64,000 nucleotides of DNA from Ashinkailepas kermadecensis. Its lineage: Eukaryota; Arthropoda; Thecostraca; Neolepadidae. Positions 23,322 to 35,677 of the stretch are shown piece after piece. The notes under the pieces were generated by a model that saw only the letters and a list, made by a program, of their open reading frames with translations, was not told the DNA's origin and did not search any database. Positions within the stretch are counted from its first letter, which is position 1, and every line of letters begins with the position of its first letter. The position numbers and the translations under genes are program-made. The DNA is taken from positions 186,001 through 250,000 of the forward strand of contig JAOTOM010004825.1 of the NCBI GenBank assembly GCA_034440615.1, read 5' to 3'.

Positions 23322-23886
23322 TCGACAGGGAGGAGTGTGAGTTGGGAGGAGTTTGTAATTGTTGACTGTGTTATGAAATAGCCAGTGAGTCTCTTATTAA
23401 GTCTAAATGCTTTATAACTTTATATAAGGTGTACCTAGCAGTGGATTCAGCACCTTCCTTCGGGATGTGATACTGATGAGATTGTCTATGGTAGCACAAT
23501 GGGTATGATGGGAGGAGTTTGTAATTGTTGAGTGTATTATGCAATAGCAAGTGAGTCTCTTAAGTCTGAACGCTTTATGAATTTCTGTGGGATGTGCCTA
23601 GCAGTGGATTCGGCACCTTCCTTCGGGATGTGATGCTGATGAGGTTGTCTATGGTGGCACGATGGGTGTGATGGGAGGAGCTTGTGATTATTGAGGGTGT
23701 TAGGCGGTAGCAAGTGAGTGGTGTTAGATGGGCTGGGATATATAGCTTCCTAGGAACTTGGGATAAGGGATTGATTGGGGTGGGAGTATGTACATTCTAG
23801 TACCTTTTCTAGATAGGCTTAACCCAGATGGGCCCCTGTGGCTCTTATTAAGCCTTAATACTTTATGACTTTATGACTTTTATGAC
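23322..23886 (+). other. CR1 copy 1 3' UTR with internal duplication and 8-9-bp terminal repeat
   Basis: Contains two diverged tandem copies of a ~185-bp segment, each with CCTAGCAGTGGATTC and CACCTTCCTTCGGGATGTGAT (23435 and 23600). It ends with a short ACTTTATG repeat, the kind of simple tandem tail typical of CR1/L2 elements instead of poly(A). The same arrangement is found in copy 3 (41860-42419). Confidence 0.8.
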
Positions 23887-24463
23887 TTCTCACCATGAAC
23901 AAATTTAAAGACCTCGATGAGATGTCCTCTCCGCCTCCTATCTCTAAGTGAAAATATATTCAATTTCTTCAATCTTTCCTCATTACCATTAACCATTTTT
24001 GTTACCGTCTTTTGTACTTTGTCTAAAAGCCAACAATCTTCAAGACCTTCAAAGACCTTCAAAGACCTTAAAATTATCCGCAAATTTCAAAGCCTTACTG
24101 CTTAGGCCACTTTCAATGTTATTTACAAAGATAATGAACAATAGTGGCCCCAGTACTGACCACTGGGGGACTCCACTAAGAACACTTTGCCATGATGACT
24201 TTGTACCATGTAGTATCACACTCTGCTGTCTATCTGAAAGCCACGAATATCCGTTTTAGGATGCTACCTGCAATACCATGGCCCTGAAGCTGCATCATTA
24301 ATCATTTATGAGGCACCTTGTCAAAGGCCTTACTAAAGTCAAGATATGCTACATCAACCTGATTTCCCTGATCAAATTGTTTGGTAGCAAAATTCAAAAA
24401 GTCCAAGAAATTTGTGAGACACGATCGCCCTTTTCTAAACCCATGTTGAGTATCTTGAATCAA

Positions 24464-26864
24464 TCAGTTTCCCTCCAGAAAACTAACTATTCTATCCTTG
24501 ATAATTGATTCGAGTACCTTGCAGACTAGGGATGTGAGGCTTACTGGCGTATAATTTTCAACTTTCCCTCTTTCTCCTTTCTTGAAAATAGGAACTACAT
24601 TTGCCCTTTTCCAATCTGTTGGAATTTTATTTTGTGAGACTGATCTACAAAATATTATACTAAGTGGAATTGCCAGTTCCTTTCCAGCTTCCCGCAATAT
24701 CCTAGCATAAATTCCATCAGGTCCTGCTGCCTTGTTTGGCTTTATTTTCCTGATATGATTGAAAACAACATTACTATCAATGAAATCAACGTCGTTTATC
24801 CGATCACCTGTCACTGAACTGTGGTGTACGGTTGGCAGATTAGTCACATCTTCCAATGTAAACACTGATTTAAACTGCTTCCTCAGCTCCTCAACCATCT
24901 CACCATCCTCACTCAATATAGTCCCATTTACTTCCAGTGGACCAATTGTGCTTGAAACTCTACTGAGCTGGTCGAAACTAAATAACTTTTTACTGTCCCC
25001 ATTACAGTTCATAGCCAAATCCAATTCTTTTGCTCGCTTTGCTGCTCTGGTTTTCTGCTTTACAGCGTCTCCAGCTTTTTGATACGACCTTAGATTTACG
25101 ATATTTGAAGCTCCCTTAAACACTGTAAATGCATCTTTCTTGCCCTTAATTGCTTTTTCAAAACTGGCGTAAGACATGCTGGCTTTCCTACCCTTCTTTT
25201 GCGCCTTTGCTTTTGGGGGAGATGTCTAATCTGAATTTCCCTCAAGTAAGATTTTAACTTTTCCCACATTTCACAGGCATTTAAGTTGGATAACTTGTAT
25301 TCCCATTCTATGGCACTTATAGCCGCTCTCATGCAGTCAAAGTCTGCCCTGTTAAAATTTGGAACCTTTGCCAAATTATCCTTGATTGTGCCCTCTACTT
25401 GTGCCTGGAATCTCACTACGTTATGGTCACTTCTTCCCAAAGTTTCTCCTACAGTCAAGTCTTGAACTAAATCACCTAAATCTGAGAAGACAAGGTCCAA
25501 GAATGAGCCCTGCCTAGTTGGTACTGTTACAAACTGGTGTAAGAACAGGTCCTCTTCAAGGCATTTCCTAAACAGTTTACATGATGGGGAGCCAACACCA
25601 ACATTTTCATATCCTTGTAACAAAGTTAGGTTTTGGGGCATCTAAATCCCAGTCATTCAGCCCCCTACCCCCCAACGTTCAATGCCGGGTGATGTAAATG
25701 TGGGTGTCTTGGATGATGAAATGTAATTTGGGCTGCAGCGCCCTGAGCCGGTCGGCTGTCTGAACAGTACGCCTTACCGAGCCGATTGTTGTGGGTCGCC
25801 TATCCGGTGCATCCTGTCGGAACAGCTCACGTGTGCGGCGCCAGGCCGAGCGAGGCTACCGAGGTGCCGTCTCAGCACTCGTTCCCACGCGAGGCCAGTC
25901 TCTGGATGTCATCAGAGGCGGCTCTGATATCTGACTCTGAGCTGACATTGTGTCTCTGATGTCTGATGTCAGAGAGCGCGCCCGCCTGCAGTAGTCTGCT
26001 ATTGTTCTCGACTCGGGCCCGACGTCCGGACCATGCGACGCAGTAGTGACGTGTTGGTCACGTGGGACAGGCGTTGCCGAGGGTATCTAGCGACGGTACC
26101 GCGAGGCAGTAGGGCTCTCTTGGAGGAACGGTCGTGGTGGGCGGTCGCCCCTCTGGCGGCCGCCGTCTGGCCAGCCCTGGCCCCATACTAAGGTACGCCT
26201 GGACTCTGCCTGAGAGTCGCTGTTTGTGGAGATGTAATTATCTGATAGAAATAGTTGCACCTGTCTGTCAAAATGAAACTACCTTGTTAACGCTATATCA
26301 CGCTGCGTATTATTGTTTGATCTTCGTGGCCATTTGTCTGTTGACTAATAGCACAATATAGAAGTGCTGGTTTTGGAAGTGCGTGTCAAGATGTGAGATC
26401 AGAGCTCGGAGATGGAAGGCTTCGAACCATTGAATTTAACCGGGGTCTTAAATATCGTCCAACGCTGAGGTACCCTAAACTATCAACGTGCCAGAAGAGT
26501 TTCCCCCTTCAGGGATGGCCCTGAAAACTCCCCTACATCCTTTTAGATTAAAGTCACCAAGAATAAGGCATTTCCTCCGAAAGTTTCTACTGATTTACTC
26601 GCAAATCACCTTATCGAGCTCCAGTTGCTGAGAATGTGGCAAGGTTTCTGATCGGTACAAAGCTCCTATCCTCAGTTCATTGCTGTTGCCTTTTCCCACG
26701 GCAACATCAAGCCAAATGGACTTCACAGACACATATTTTACCCCATCTGCTACTTTTTGAGAACTGAATAAGCTATTCACATAGAGTATTACACCACCCC
26801 CTTTCACTGCTGGACCCCTATTGCACGAAAACATATTGTATCCCTGGATCTCATAGTCCTGCAA
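24464..26864 (-). pseudogene. CR1 copy 2 ORF2: endonuclease to RT palm, broken
   Basis: Minus-strand coding pieces are: 27185-26892 (ORF2 start), 26864-26595 (YEIQGYNMFSCNRGP; RIGALYRSETLPHSQQL), then after the solo LTR 25641-25096 (SDHNVVRFQAQ) and 25177-24464 (NKAAGPDGIYARILREAGK; YTPVSLTSLVCKVLE). YTPVSL replaces the usual YRPVSL of copy 1. Further on, the FADD box is altered to FADN and fused by a deletion to the C-terminal region near 24083-23885. Several frameshifts and the LTR make it non-functional. Confidence 0.85.
25616..26537. mobile_element. Solo LTR (TGTA...TACA, 922 bp) inserted in CR1 copy 2
   Basis: The CR1 endonuclease sequence is interrupted between CATATCCT and TCCTTTTAGATT, while copy 1 reads CATATCCTTTTAGATT (in reverse) without a break. 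The inserted segment begins TGTAACAAAG and ends CCCCTACA, with perfect TGTA/TACA ends, and is flanked by TCCT on both sides (25612-25615 and 26538-26541). No pol, primer-binding site or polypurine tract is inside, so this is a solo LTR left by LTR-LTR recombination. A 75-codon frame at 26134-26361 is not a gene. Element family (Gypsy or BEL) cannot be told from the LTR alone. Confidence 0.8.
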
Positions 26865-27159
26865 GTTATCCCCAAAATACCCCTCACTGACTCATGCCTC
26901 AGTAATGCAAACAAAATCTGGTTCCTCCTCAGCAACATACCACTTGAACTCATCAAATTTGGATCGAATACTCTGATCATTACGCATCATACACTTAACA
27001 TATGTTCCATAACCAGCTTTGGCTCTTTCATGTTGACCATTTTCCCCCCTTGAAATACTGCTATGCCTATTTGCTGACTGTGAGGGTCTATTGCCTGGGC
27101 TGTCACTCTTGGCATACCCCTGAGATGGCAATGCCACTTCTTCCCTCCAACCCCATTGT

Positions 27160-27590
27160 CTAGTTTCCCTGAATGACATGCTCATATACTTTGCTTAACA
27201 CATGCACTCCCTTCTCGGAAAAGTGCAGGTCATCCCTCTGATAGAGGTCCCATGAGCCATAAAACCTGCACCACTTGTCAACAAAGGTCTGACCTAACTC
27301 ATGGCAGAACCTACCTACTCTGACTCTGGCTGCCAGTGCCCTAGAGCTCCACTCAGGGGAGACTCCAGCCCTAGGCAGAATTTCAGTCACAGTGACTCTG
27401 CTATTGCTTTGCTTCAGGGTGGCCTGAAGGGACCTGTAGTCCTTAAACAGCTCCTCACTGATAGCAGGACCTATGTTATTTACTCCTACCTGCACTACAA
27501 CTGCACTAAACTAGTGCTCACTGGTGGCCTGTGCCACCACTGGCACCAGGTCTTTGACCTTGGTACCAGGCATGATGATGCACCTTCTTA
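27160..27590 (-). pseudogene. CR1 ORF1 fragment with SGNH-esterase-like domain
   Basis: Minus-strand frame with MPGTKVKDLVPVVAQAT upstream of VQVGVNNIGPAISEEL, then LYQRDDLHFSEKGVHVL near the end (27245-27205). GVNNIG corresponds to the GxN block and the DxxH-like DDLHFS pair to the catalytic end of SGNH hydrolases, a domain known in ORF1 proteins of many CR1-type LINEs. A stop lies between the first two segments and the 5' part is missing. The protein ends GN-stop at 27160, shortly before the ORF2 start. Confidence 0.75.
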
Positions 27591-28722
<1,132 letters not shown>

Positions 28723-28867
28723 AATCTCAATATGAGATAAATAAATACCAGATCATCCGATGGCCTCATGAATCTTGTTTGTCATGCCCTGGGTCATTGA
28801 TAGGTGTCTGGTATAGGACACATAAATGGGCGTGTCGTCCTCAGTACACCAAAATACTTGAGCTCCT

Positions 28868-29118
28868 ACACGCGCAGTCGAGGGGGTGGGGGTTGGGGCG
28901 AAATCCGCCCACTACCCCGGTTTTTCGTATATAACTCCCGATTTTACTAGTCGGTATACGCCATTTTTGCGTACCTGCTTAGAAATGTCCGGCGCGTCGT
29001 TTAAAGCAAGAAAAACGGAAATCGGTCGAAAGTTCTTCGAATTAGAGGTCGTTAAAGTCAAAACATTTCGTAGCGCCCAGACCACAAAAATCGGCACTGA
29101 TGCGCTTCCCGTATACCA
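28868..29118 (+). repeat. Dispersed repeat R1, copy a
   Basis: About 250 bp that recurs at 32416-32656 with moderate divergence. Shared words include AAATCCGCCCAC, CGGTTTTTCGTA, ATACGCCATTTTTGCGTACC, GGCGCGTCGTTTAAAG and ACCACAAAAATCGG. The left end (ACACGCGCAGTCGAGGGGG) resembles the terminus of the TTAA-bounded element at 32413. Confidence 0.8.
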
Positions 29119-29134
29119 CATGTTACCCTCTGTG

Positions 29135-29370
29135 GTAACATCTGTGGTACCATCCACCGTACACCGTCCATTGTAACGGACCGGGCCGCGGAGCACACCG
29201 TCCACTGTGGCGGATCAGGGCCATGGAGTACACCGTCGATTGTAACGGACCGGGGCTACGGAGCACACCTTCCACTGTAGCGGATCGGTGCCGCGGAGAA
29301 CATCATCCACTGTGGCGGACCGGGGCCGCGGAGTATACCGTCCATTGCGGCGGATCATAGCCATCAACAG
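29135..29370. repeat. ~34-bp minisatellite (GGACCGGGGCCGCGGAG...)
   Basis: About six tandem units of 34-35 bp built on CGGACCGGGGCCGCGGAG followed by CACACCGTCCACTGTGG, with alternating CGGATC and CGGACC starts. It directly follows R1 copy a and leads to the left end of the array element. Confidence 0.8.
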
Positions 29371-29391
29371 GTCAAATTATGTCATGCCATG

Positions 29392-32198
29392 GCAGTGGCG
29401 TACCCAGGATTTGCGGGATGGGGGCAAACTGATTTGGAAGGGGCCCACCTACCCCCGTTTAAAATAGTCCCCGGATTTCCACCACTATTTTTTTTCAAAG
29501 GGGTTCTTTTTAGTTTTGTCATATATTGATTAGTGACCAAATTAACTGTCCTGTGGAGTGGGCCAAATCTACCACCATCATTTCTGAATCACCGGATTTC
29601 AACCCTAACTCCCGCCATCCTGTTTGAAGGTTTTTCCTTTGGTATCCCTTGAAAAGTCACCGCACACTGCTGAAATTACATCTGAACAAATCACTAAAAA
29701 ATGTAAATTGTTTTCAATATTAGGCATTCCAATTAATAACGCCCGGTCGCCAAAACGCTAACGTTCGTGCACGTGTACACCCGCCTTGCGCAGTCGGCGC
29801 ATTCGCCACTCTACGTGCGCTTCTCCGGCTTCTGCTAGGCCTCCCACGTTTTGCTAATTACTGCCACATGATAGTCTTGTGACATATTTGACGTGTGGAA
29901 ACCCTGGTATGGCGGCTCGCTGGAAAAATTAGAGAAATTCAATTCGATGTATTAGTTCTCTTCGTCACACATTTTCTCGTAGTTAAAAAATCCGGAGGCA
30001 CACTGAGCTTTGATGCGTCTCATCTATTTGGTTAATTGAGCTCTCAGACTGGCTACCGAGCCGTGACCCTAGTTAGGTGTTCGAGTTTTACCCGTTGCGC
30101 TTTTCTTCTTCTTTGGATGTGTTTTAGGGCTCCAGCCAATTTTTGTTAGGGGCCCGACATATGTTTGAGACCCGGCTCTTTTTTCAGCTTTGTTACTTTT
30201 TTATACACCGACGATATTGTTTAGGTATCGGCGCGTTTTCGAAGACGCCGAAGTATTTATTTAGTGCCCGGTATTTTTGTTCCTTGTTTACGATCAATTC
30301 CCTTTTTGAGGGCCCAGCCTGTTTTTGAGGCCCCGTGCGGTCTCATGGCCCTGGTGTGCCTTGATGGCCTCCGTTGTGCTTTTGTTTAGCGCTCGCGGTG
30401 TGTTTATTTCGAGCTGTAGCGCATTTTGTAAGGCCCTACCGCTTTTTGCGAAACTCGGTACGCTTTGGATGGCCCGGTGCATTTTTGGCTTCCCGTTGTG
30501 TTCTTAGGGTCCCGTTGTTTATTTGAGGCTCCTTGTCGCACATTTGTCTGACCCAAGCACGATATTGGTGGCTCCGGTATAATTTTTATTGGTCCCGGTG
30601 CGACTTTTCGGGCCCAGGCGAGTAGTTCCAAGGGGATCGGAAGCAGTTTTCTGGGTTCGACGCAATTTTTTGTGACTTCTGGATTTTTTTCCAAGTCCGA
30701 GTGCCTGATATTTCGGGCACCCCGCACGATATCTTTGTGTCCCGCCGCGATTTTTCGAGCTCCGGTACGCTTTTTTTCGGGGCCGTACGCGATTTTCGAA
30801 GGCATCTGGGGGTATGTTTGAAGCTCCGGAGAATTTCCTGACTCTGACAGGTATTTTTCGGAATCTCTCCTTATTTTACAGGGCACCGACTTGCTTTTTA
30901 TCGGGTCCCGATGCGATTTTTGGGGTACGCTGTGCTGGCAGAGGTGAATTTTTGATGCCCCAACCCGAAATTTTTGGATTACCGACGGAATTTTGGGTCC
31001 CGAACGCAATATTTGGCGGTCTCGTCGCGAGTTATCTGGGCGCGTTGTACCTAGCTAGGCCCCCAGTAAGATTTTGATTGACCCCGGTGCAAATTTTCGG
31101 GGTCCGTTGTAAGTTTTTTGGTGCCAGCTGCATTCACTTAGAGACCCCTATGCGAATTCTGGGGGCCCTATGCGAATTCTGGGGGCCCCATACGCGGATC
31201 TATGGGCCCCCAGCGTGATTTTTGGGGACCCGGTGCGATTCTTGGGAGCCTGCCACTTCAGGATGGGGGGACATTTTTATCTTTGGTACGCCACTGCGGT
31301 TGCTCAACGAGTTTTTTTTTCAGCTGATGGCACCATCGAGAGTAGAAAGGGCCTTCCGAGACTTTTCTTTCGGAACCTATTCTTAATTTTCCGGTGCTCG
31401 ACAGGTTTCTTTTCCGGTGCCCGACGCCTTCTTTTTTGGGGGTCCTTGACGAAATTTTTGTATCCGCATGGTGACATTCCGGTTAGAAATTGATTTTTTC
31501 TTAACCAGCTGCGACTTGTGGGGCACCGTCGCAACTTTTTGGCCCCTGTGAGATTTTCAAGGGCAGCGGCGTGGAATTGTTTGGTGTAAGTGCGATATTT
31601 GGGGGCTCCGTAGTTACTTGTTGGGATCCCTAGCGCGAGTTTTAGTGGCTAGGACACGTTTTTGGAGGCCCAACACGTTTTGTGGGCTTTTGGAGCGGTT
31701 GTTGGGACCCCAGAGTGATTTTCCATGTCGGGACTGTTTTTCGTTGCCCCGGCTTCATTTGTTGGGTGATCCCAATGAGACTTTTGGAACCCCGGTGCGA
31801 CCTGTCATGTCCCTAGCGTGATTCTCAGGGACCCGGGCGAGAATTCTTGGTAACCCAGGCTCAGCGTGACATTCAGGGGCCCTGGGCCGACCATTTATGG
31901 CCTCCGTAGTGATTTTCTTGAACCTAAGTACGACTCTTTTGAGCCCCGAGCGTGATTTTCAGGGGCCCAGGTGGGAACTTTTGAGGCCCAGCGTCCTTTT
32001 CAGAAGCTCCTGCGCGACTTTTTGGCCCACAATCTGATTTTTCAGGGCCCCGATGCTATTATTGGAGGACCAAACGTGATTTTTAGGGAGACTGGCGCAA
32101 TTTTTTCCGGAACTCGACAAGATTCTTGGGGGCCCACAACCTGCCAGGGGGGGGCGAAACTGCCCACAATGCCCCGTCCCCATTCGGCACGCCACTGC
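29392..32198 (+). mobile_element. Candidate DNA element with GCAGTGGCGT ends, filled with a GGGCCC/TTTTT word array
   Basis: The left end GCAGTGGCGTACCC (29392) and the right end GGCACGCCACTGC (32186-32198) are near-perfect inverted repeats, flanked by GCCATG at 29386-29391 and 32199-32204. From about 30100 the interior is a degenerate array alternating GC words (GGGCCC, GGGGCCCCGG) with T-runs and GTGCGATTTTT every 20-30 bp, dozens of times. An internal inverted terminus-like GGTACGCCACTGCGG lies at 31284-31298, which suggests two related units joined or nested. No coding domain was found. The right-flank GCCATG is shared with the second array at 37511, so the apparent 6-bp target duplication could instead be part of the element. 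Confidence 0.55.
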
Positions 32199-32412
32199 GC
32201 CATGTAATTCTGCTGTAATGCTGCATATAAATTATATTTTCGAAACATTTCTTTTTATGCTATGTTATCTAACTCAAGGCCCCTTTTTTGGTGTTATTTT
32301 GCTCACAACCGGAAAAGTAAGCATTTCCACCGAACATGAGTGGTCCAATCATCATAGTCACCTTCATAAACATTGCATTGGAATGATCAATTCCAAGAAT
32401 TCATAAAACACC

Positions 32413-33384
32413 TTAACACGCGCACTGGAGGGGGGGGGGCAAATCCGCCCACACCTCCGGTTTTTCGTACAGAACTCCAGATTTTACCAGTTGATATACG
32501 CCATTTTTGCGTACCTAGTTGGAAATGAACGGCGCGTCGTTTAAAGTGAGAAAATGGAAATGGACCGAACATTTTTCCAGTTAGGGGCCGTTAAATTACA
32601 AAAAATTCGTAGCGCAAGACCACAAAAATCGGGGCTGATGCGCTTTCCGTATATCCGCAAAAGGGAAGTGTTCTTGGCAACACTTCCCTGTTGCCAACAA
32701 GTTCCTAGCGACTTGTTTGATGTATATTGATATGCTATATAGTCTCAAGGTCATGTTAGGTCACCGAGGATAAGTAAGGTCAAGTTCATGACAGGTTAAT
32801 GGAACCAAACTTGGTCAACTGGAATGTTGTCATAAATGCAAATGACTCTCATGCGATTGATGTCATTTTGCATGTTACTCCCTGTCATTGCGTTTCCAAA
32901 CTTTATTCATGTACTTCACTCCTTTCTTCGCGAAGCCGATTGCGCCGAGCTGCCCGACGGAGCAGTCGGGCGGGGCGACCCGGTTCCAGTAACTGGAACA
33001 GGTAACTGACCTGATAAAGTGCTGCTATATAGGTGACCTGAGGTCAAATGTCGGGTCTAGCATCTGTATTGCATCATTAGTAATGTCCAAAACATCATTG
33101 ATGCCAATTTTGGAGCATTTAAGCACAATCACAGCGATCCATAACAATGACAAGCCAAGCCACGCAAAACAAGAAAATTTTGGCAAATGTGACGTCATTT
33201 GACCTTGAAGATATTGACCTAAGGTCATGAAATTTGCACACAACAGAGTTTACTACCGTCGCCATCCACCCTGTGCATTTCGTTCCTCCAGCTTTAATAG
33301 GAGCCGAGATCTTAGGGGGGCGGGCGGAATCCGCCCCCCCTCCAGTGCGTGTAATTTTCAGAGGCCCTCCAGGGCGCGTGTTAA
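32413..33384. mobile_element. Candidate TTAA-bounded non-autonomous DNA element
   Basis: Starts TTAACACGCGCACTGGAGGG (32413-32432) and ends CCCTCCAGGGCGCGTGTTAA (33365-33384). The ends are inverted repeats differing at one base, each with TTAA outermost. TTAA duplication is the hallmark of piggyBac- and Kolobok-type transposons. Inside are R1 copy b (32416-32656) and R2 copy a (about 32700-33384). No transposase is visible. The subterminal GGCGGAATCCGCC (33324-33336) is a perfect palindrome. Confidence 0.6.
32416..32656 (+). repeat. Dispersed repeat R1, copy b
   Basis: Second copy of the repeat at 28868-29118, forming the left part of the TTAA-bounded element. The sequence after it (CAACACTTCCC...GTTGCC) differs from copy a. 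Confidence 0.8.
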
Positions 33385-34915
33385 AGACCAAAGTTACCAC
33401 CAAACCTAACCCATTCGTTTGCTCTATAGAGGCAAATGTGTTTCAAAACGTATCTTGTTACCAAATTAAAGCACAATAATGTTCAAATATGGTAGGTAGG
33501 TAGTTAGGTATCTGGCATTAATATAGACACCCCGTGCAGAAATCAGAAAAAGGCTTGGACTGGACTTGTTGCAGCTCACCTGCCAACTTCTTCGTGTGCT
33601 GTTTCTTTTGGAATTAAATACCAGCAAGTTATTCAATGTTTAAAATCACAAATCTTCAGACACATCAGGTGTGAGTACAAACAAAAACGAAGCAGCGCGA
33701 CGTCACATGGGCTTTGCCACCGGTTTAAACATCGTGCGCAATTGCACAACAAATGTCTCACCTCCGTCACATTTGTCGACCACAATCGTTAGTTTAAGAT
33801 TCTAGGATTTTTGTACTTGAATTTTTACCTTTGAATGTTCTGTTCGGTTTTGGATGTTCTGATGAACGGCCATCACGACCGGTGCCCGTTATACCCAATT
33901 CTATTTTTTCAAGGAGGGAGACAGGAAATTAGCAGCTTCAAACACATAATTACTATGTTGCTGCTAACTACTGGTCATTGTTGGGTGATATTGTCTGCCT
34001 CACTCAAACGCCTCAGTGAAAGTATTCTCGTTCTATGTCTAGCTGCGCCAGCATGCAAAATACAAATACAGGGTAGTCCTCCGTTTTATCGATACAAAAC
34101 ATATAACGTGCAAAACTATACCGCAATGCATTAACATCGTATGTCTCATGCGAAGCGAAATTGAAACTTTCCTGATGATACCAATTCCTGCCATATTAGA
34201 GAAAAAAGCTGTGACGTCACCAAGGATTGAAGGCGAACTTTGGTGGACCTTTTAAAGTAATGGTACCTACCTTTCGTGGCATTTCATGCGTACTACCAGA
34301 CATTGTCCTTGTAGGGCCTTGGTCTTGTATGGCTATGTAAGGTTTGTTTAGTAAGTTATGTGGGCCATATCTTAGTACCTACCTATTGCTTTCTTCAGGA
34401 AGATGAATTATAATGCAGTCTCCATGCAGCTTCTTGCTGACTTTTTGTTATTTCATGGTATCATAAGCTGGCAGATTAGCTCACATGTGGCTATCGTTGG
34501 TTCAGTTTGAGATTGGGGTGCTCCATATCAATATTGAATGCATGCAAATTGTCATTGGGAATGAAGATACCTACATGTACCTAGGTAAATATCAAGCTGA
34601 TAGTGTGATGGGTTGGCTGCTGAAGATTTATTATAGTTTGTATATCCACAATCTCAATGATAAATGTGATTGTTGTTTACTGGACTGGATTGTATGCAAG
34701 TTTGACAATGACTGGAAATTGAGAATGGAATGAATCCTGTTCAAGCTCCATATGCATGTGGTTTTGCCGTTGGTGGTGTGTGCAAACTCAGTATGACAAT
34801 GCAATTGTTGTTTAGTGGCTGAGCATATTTTTTTTTCAGATGATCTGGTTTAAAATGCATCAGCATCAGCTAATATCAGCATTTTATGATGGAGGTTTTT
34901 GTTTTTGTTTTTATT
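33385..34915. other. No gene seen
   Basis: AT-rich spacer between the two R2 copies. GTAGGTAGGTAG (33490) and TACCTACATGTACCTAGG (34566) echo the 14.5 kb minisatellite. Frames at 33835-34134 and 34485-34733 have no recognised domain. Confidence 0.5.
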
Positions 34916-34937
34916 TTAAGTGTTTTTGGCGACACTA

Positions 34938-35677
34938 GCGACTTGTTTGATGTATATTGTTATGCTGTATAATTTCAAGGTCATGTCAGGTCACCAAGGT
35001 CAAGTCAGGTCAAGTTTATGACAGGTTAATGGAACCAAACTTGGTCAACTGGAATGTTGGCATAAATGCAAATGACTGTCATGCGATTGATGTCACTTTG
35101 CATGTTACTCCCTACACATCCTGAAAACTATTGTTTGTCATCGTGTACCTTAGCGTTTCCATACTTTATTCATGTACTTCACTCCTTTCTACGCGAAGCC
35201 GATTGCGCCGAGCCGCCCGACGGAGCACTCGGGCAGGCGACCCGGTTCCGGTAACTGGAACAGGTAACTGACCTGATAAAGTTCAGCTATATAGGTGACC
35301 TGAGGTCAAATTCCGGGTCTAGCATCTGTATTGCATCACTAGGCATGTCCAAAACATCATTGATGCCCATTTTGGAGCATTTAATCACAATCACAGCGAT
35401 CCATAACAATGATAAGCCAAGCCACGCAAAACAAGACAATTTTGGCATATGTGACCTTCTTTGGCCTTGAACATATAGACCTAAGGTTTGCACACAATAG
35501 AGTTCACAATAGTTCACAATGCAATTTGCACACAATAGAGTTCACTACCGCACCCATCAACCCTGATAATTTCGTTGCTCCAGCTTTAATAGGAGCCGAA
35601 ATATTATGGGGGCGGAATCCGCCCCCCCCCCCCTCCAGTGCTCGTAATTTTCAGAGGCCCTTCAGGGCGCGTGTTAA
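34938..35677 (+). repeat. Repeat R2 copy b: right-hand part of the TTAA element
   Basis: Closely matches about 32700-33384, from AGCGACTTGTTTGATGTATATTG on. Shared stretches include GGTTAATGGAACCAAACTTGG and CACTCCTTTCT(T/A)CGCGAAGCC, and the same GCGGAATCCGCCCCCC plus GGGCGCGTGTTAA right end (TTAA at 35674-35677). It lacks the R1 part. It differs by small insertions, such as the tandem GCACACAATAGAGTTCAC near 35485-35545. It is probably a truncated relative or an independent short insertion. Confidence 0.8.

Larger units (their letters stand above)
20194..23886 (+). mobile_element. CR1-like LINE copy 1 (plus strand), nested inside copy 2
   Basis: A 3693-bp element starting within the end of ORF1 (its codons for a SGNH-type tail run to the stop at 20308) and ending in the 8-9-bp-period tail CTTTATGACTTTATGACTTT. 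Short TTCT copies lie at 20190-20193 and 23887-23890. The copy 2 coding sequence reads across this junction once copy 1 is mentally removed, which supports insertion over rearrangement. It is the best-preserved CR1 ORF2 in the window. Confidence 0.85.
19939..27590 (-). mobile_element. CR1-like LINE copy 2 (minus strand), interrupted by a second CR1 copy and a solo LTR
   Basis: The minus-strand element begins at about 27590 inside ORF1 and runs through ORF2 to the ORF2 C-terminus at about 19940. Its last part is split: 23887-27590 holds ORF1 to most of ORF2, and 19939-20193 holds the missing end (SRTRLRQSFFTNRV, EHWNQLPETIVSS). CR1 copy 1 lies between, flanked by TTCT. A 922-bp solo LTR sits in the endonuclease region (25616-26537). 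An internal deletion at about 24085-24110 joins the FADD-box region directly to the CWLLDKVQK region. 3' UTR homology to the other CR1 copies is lost just left of 19940. Confidence 0.85.
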
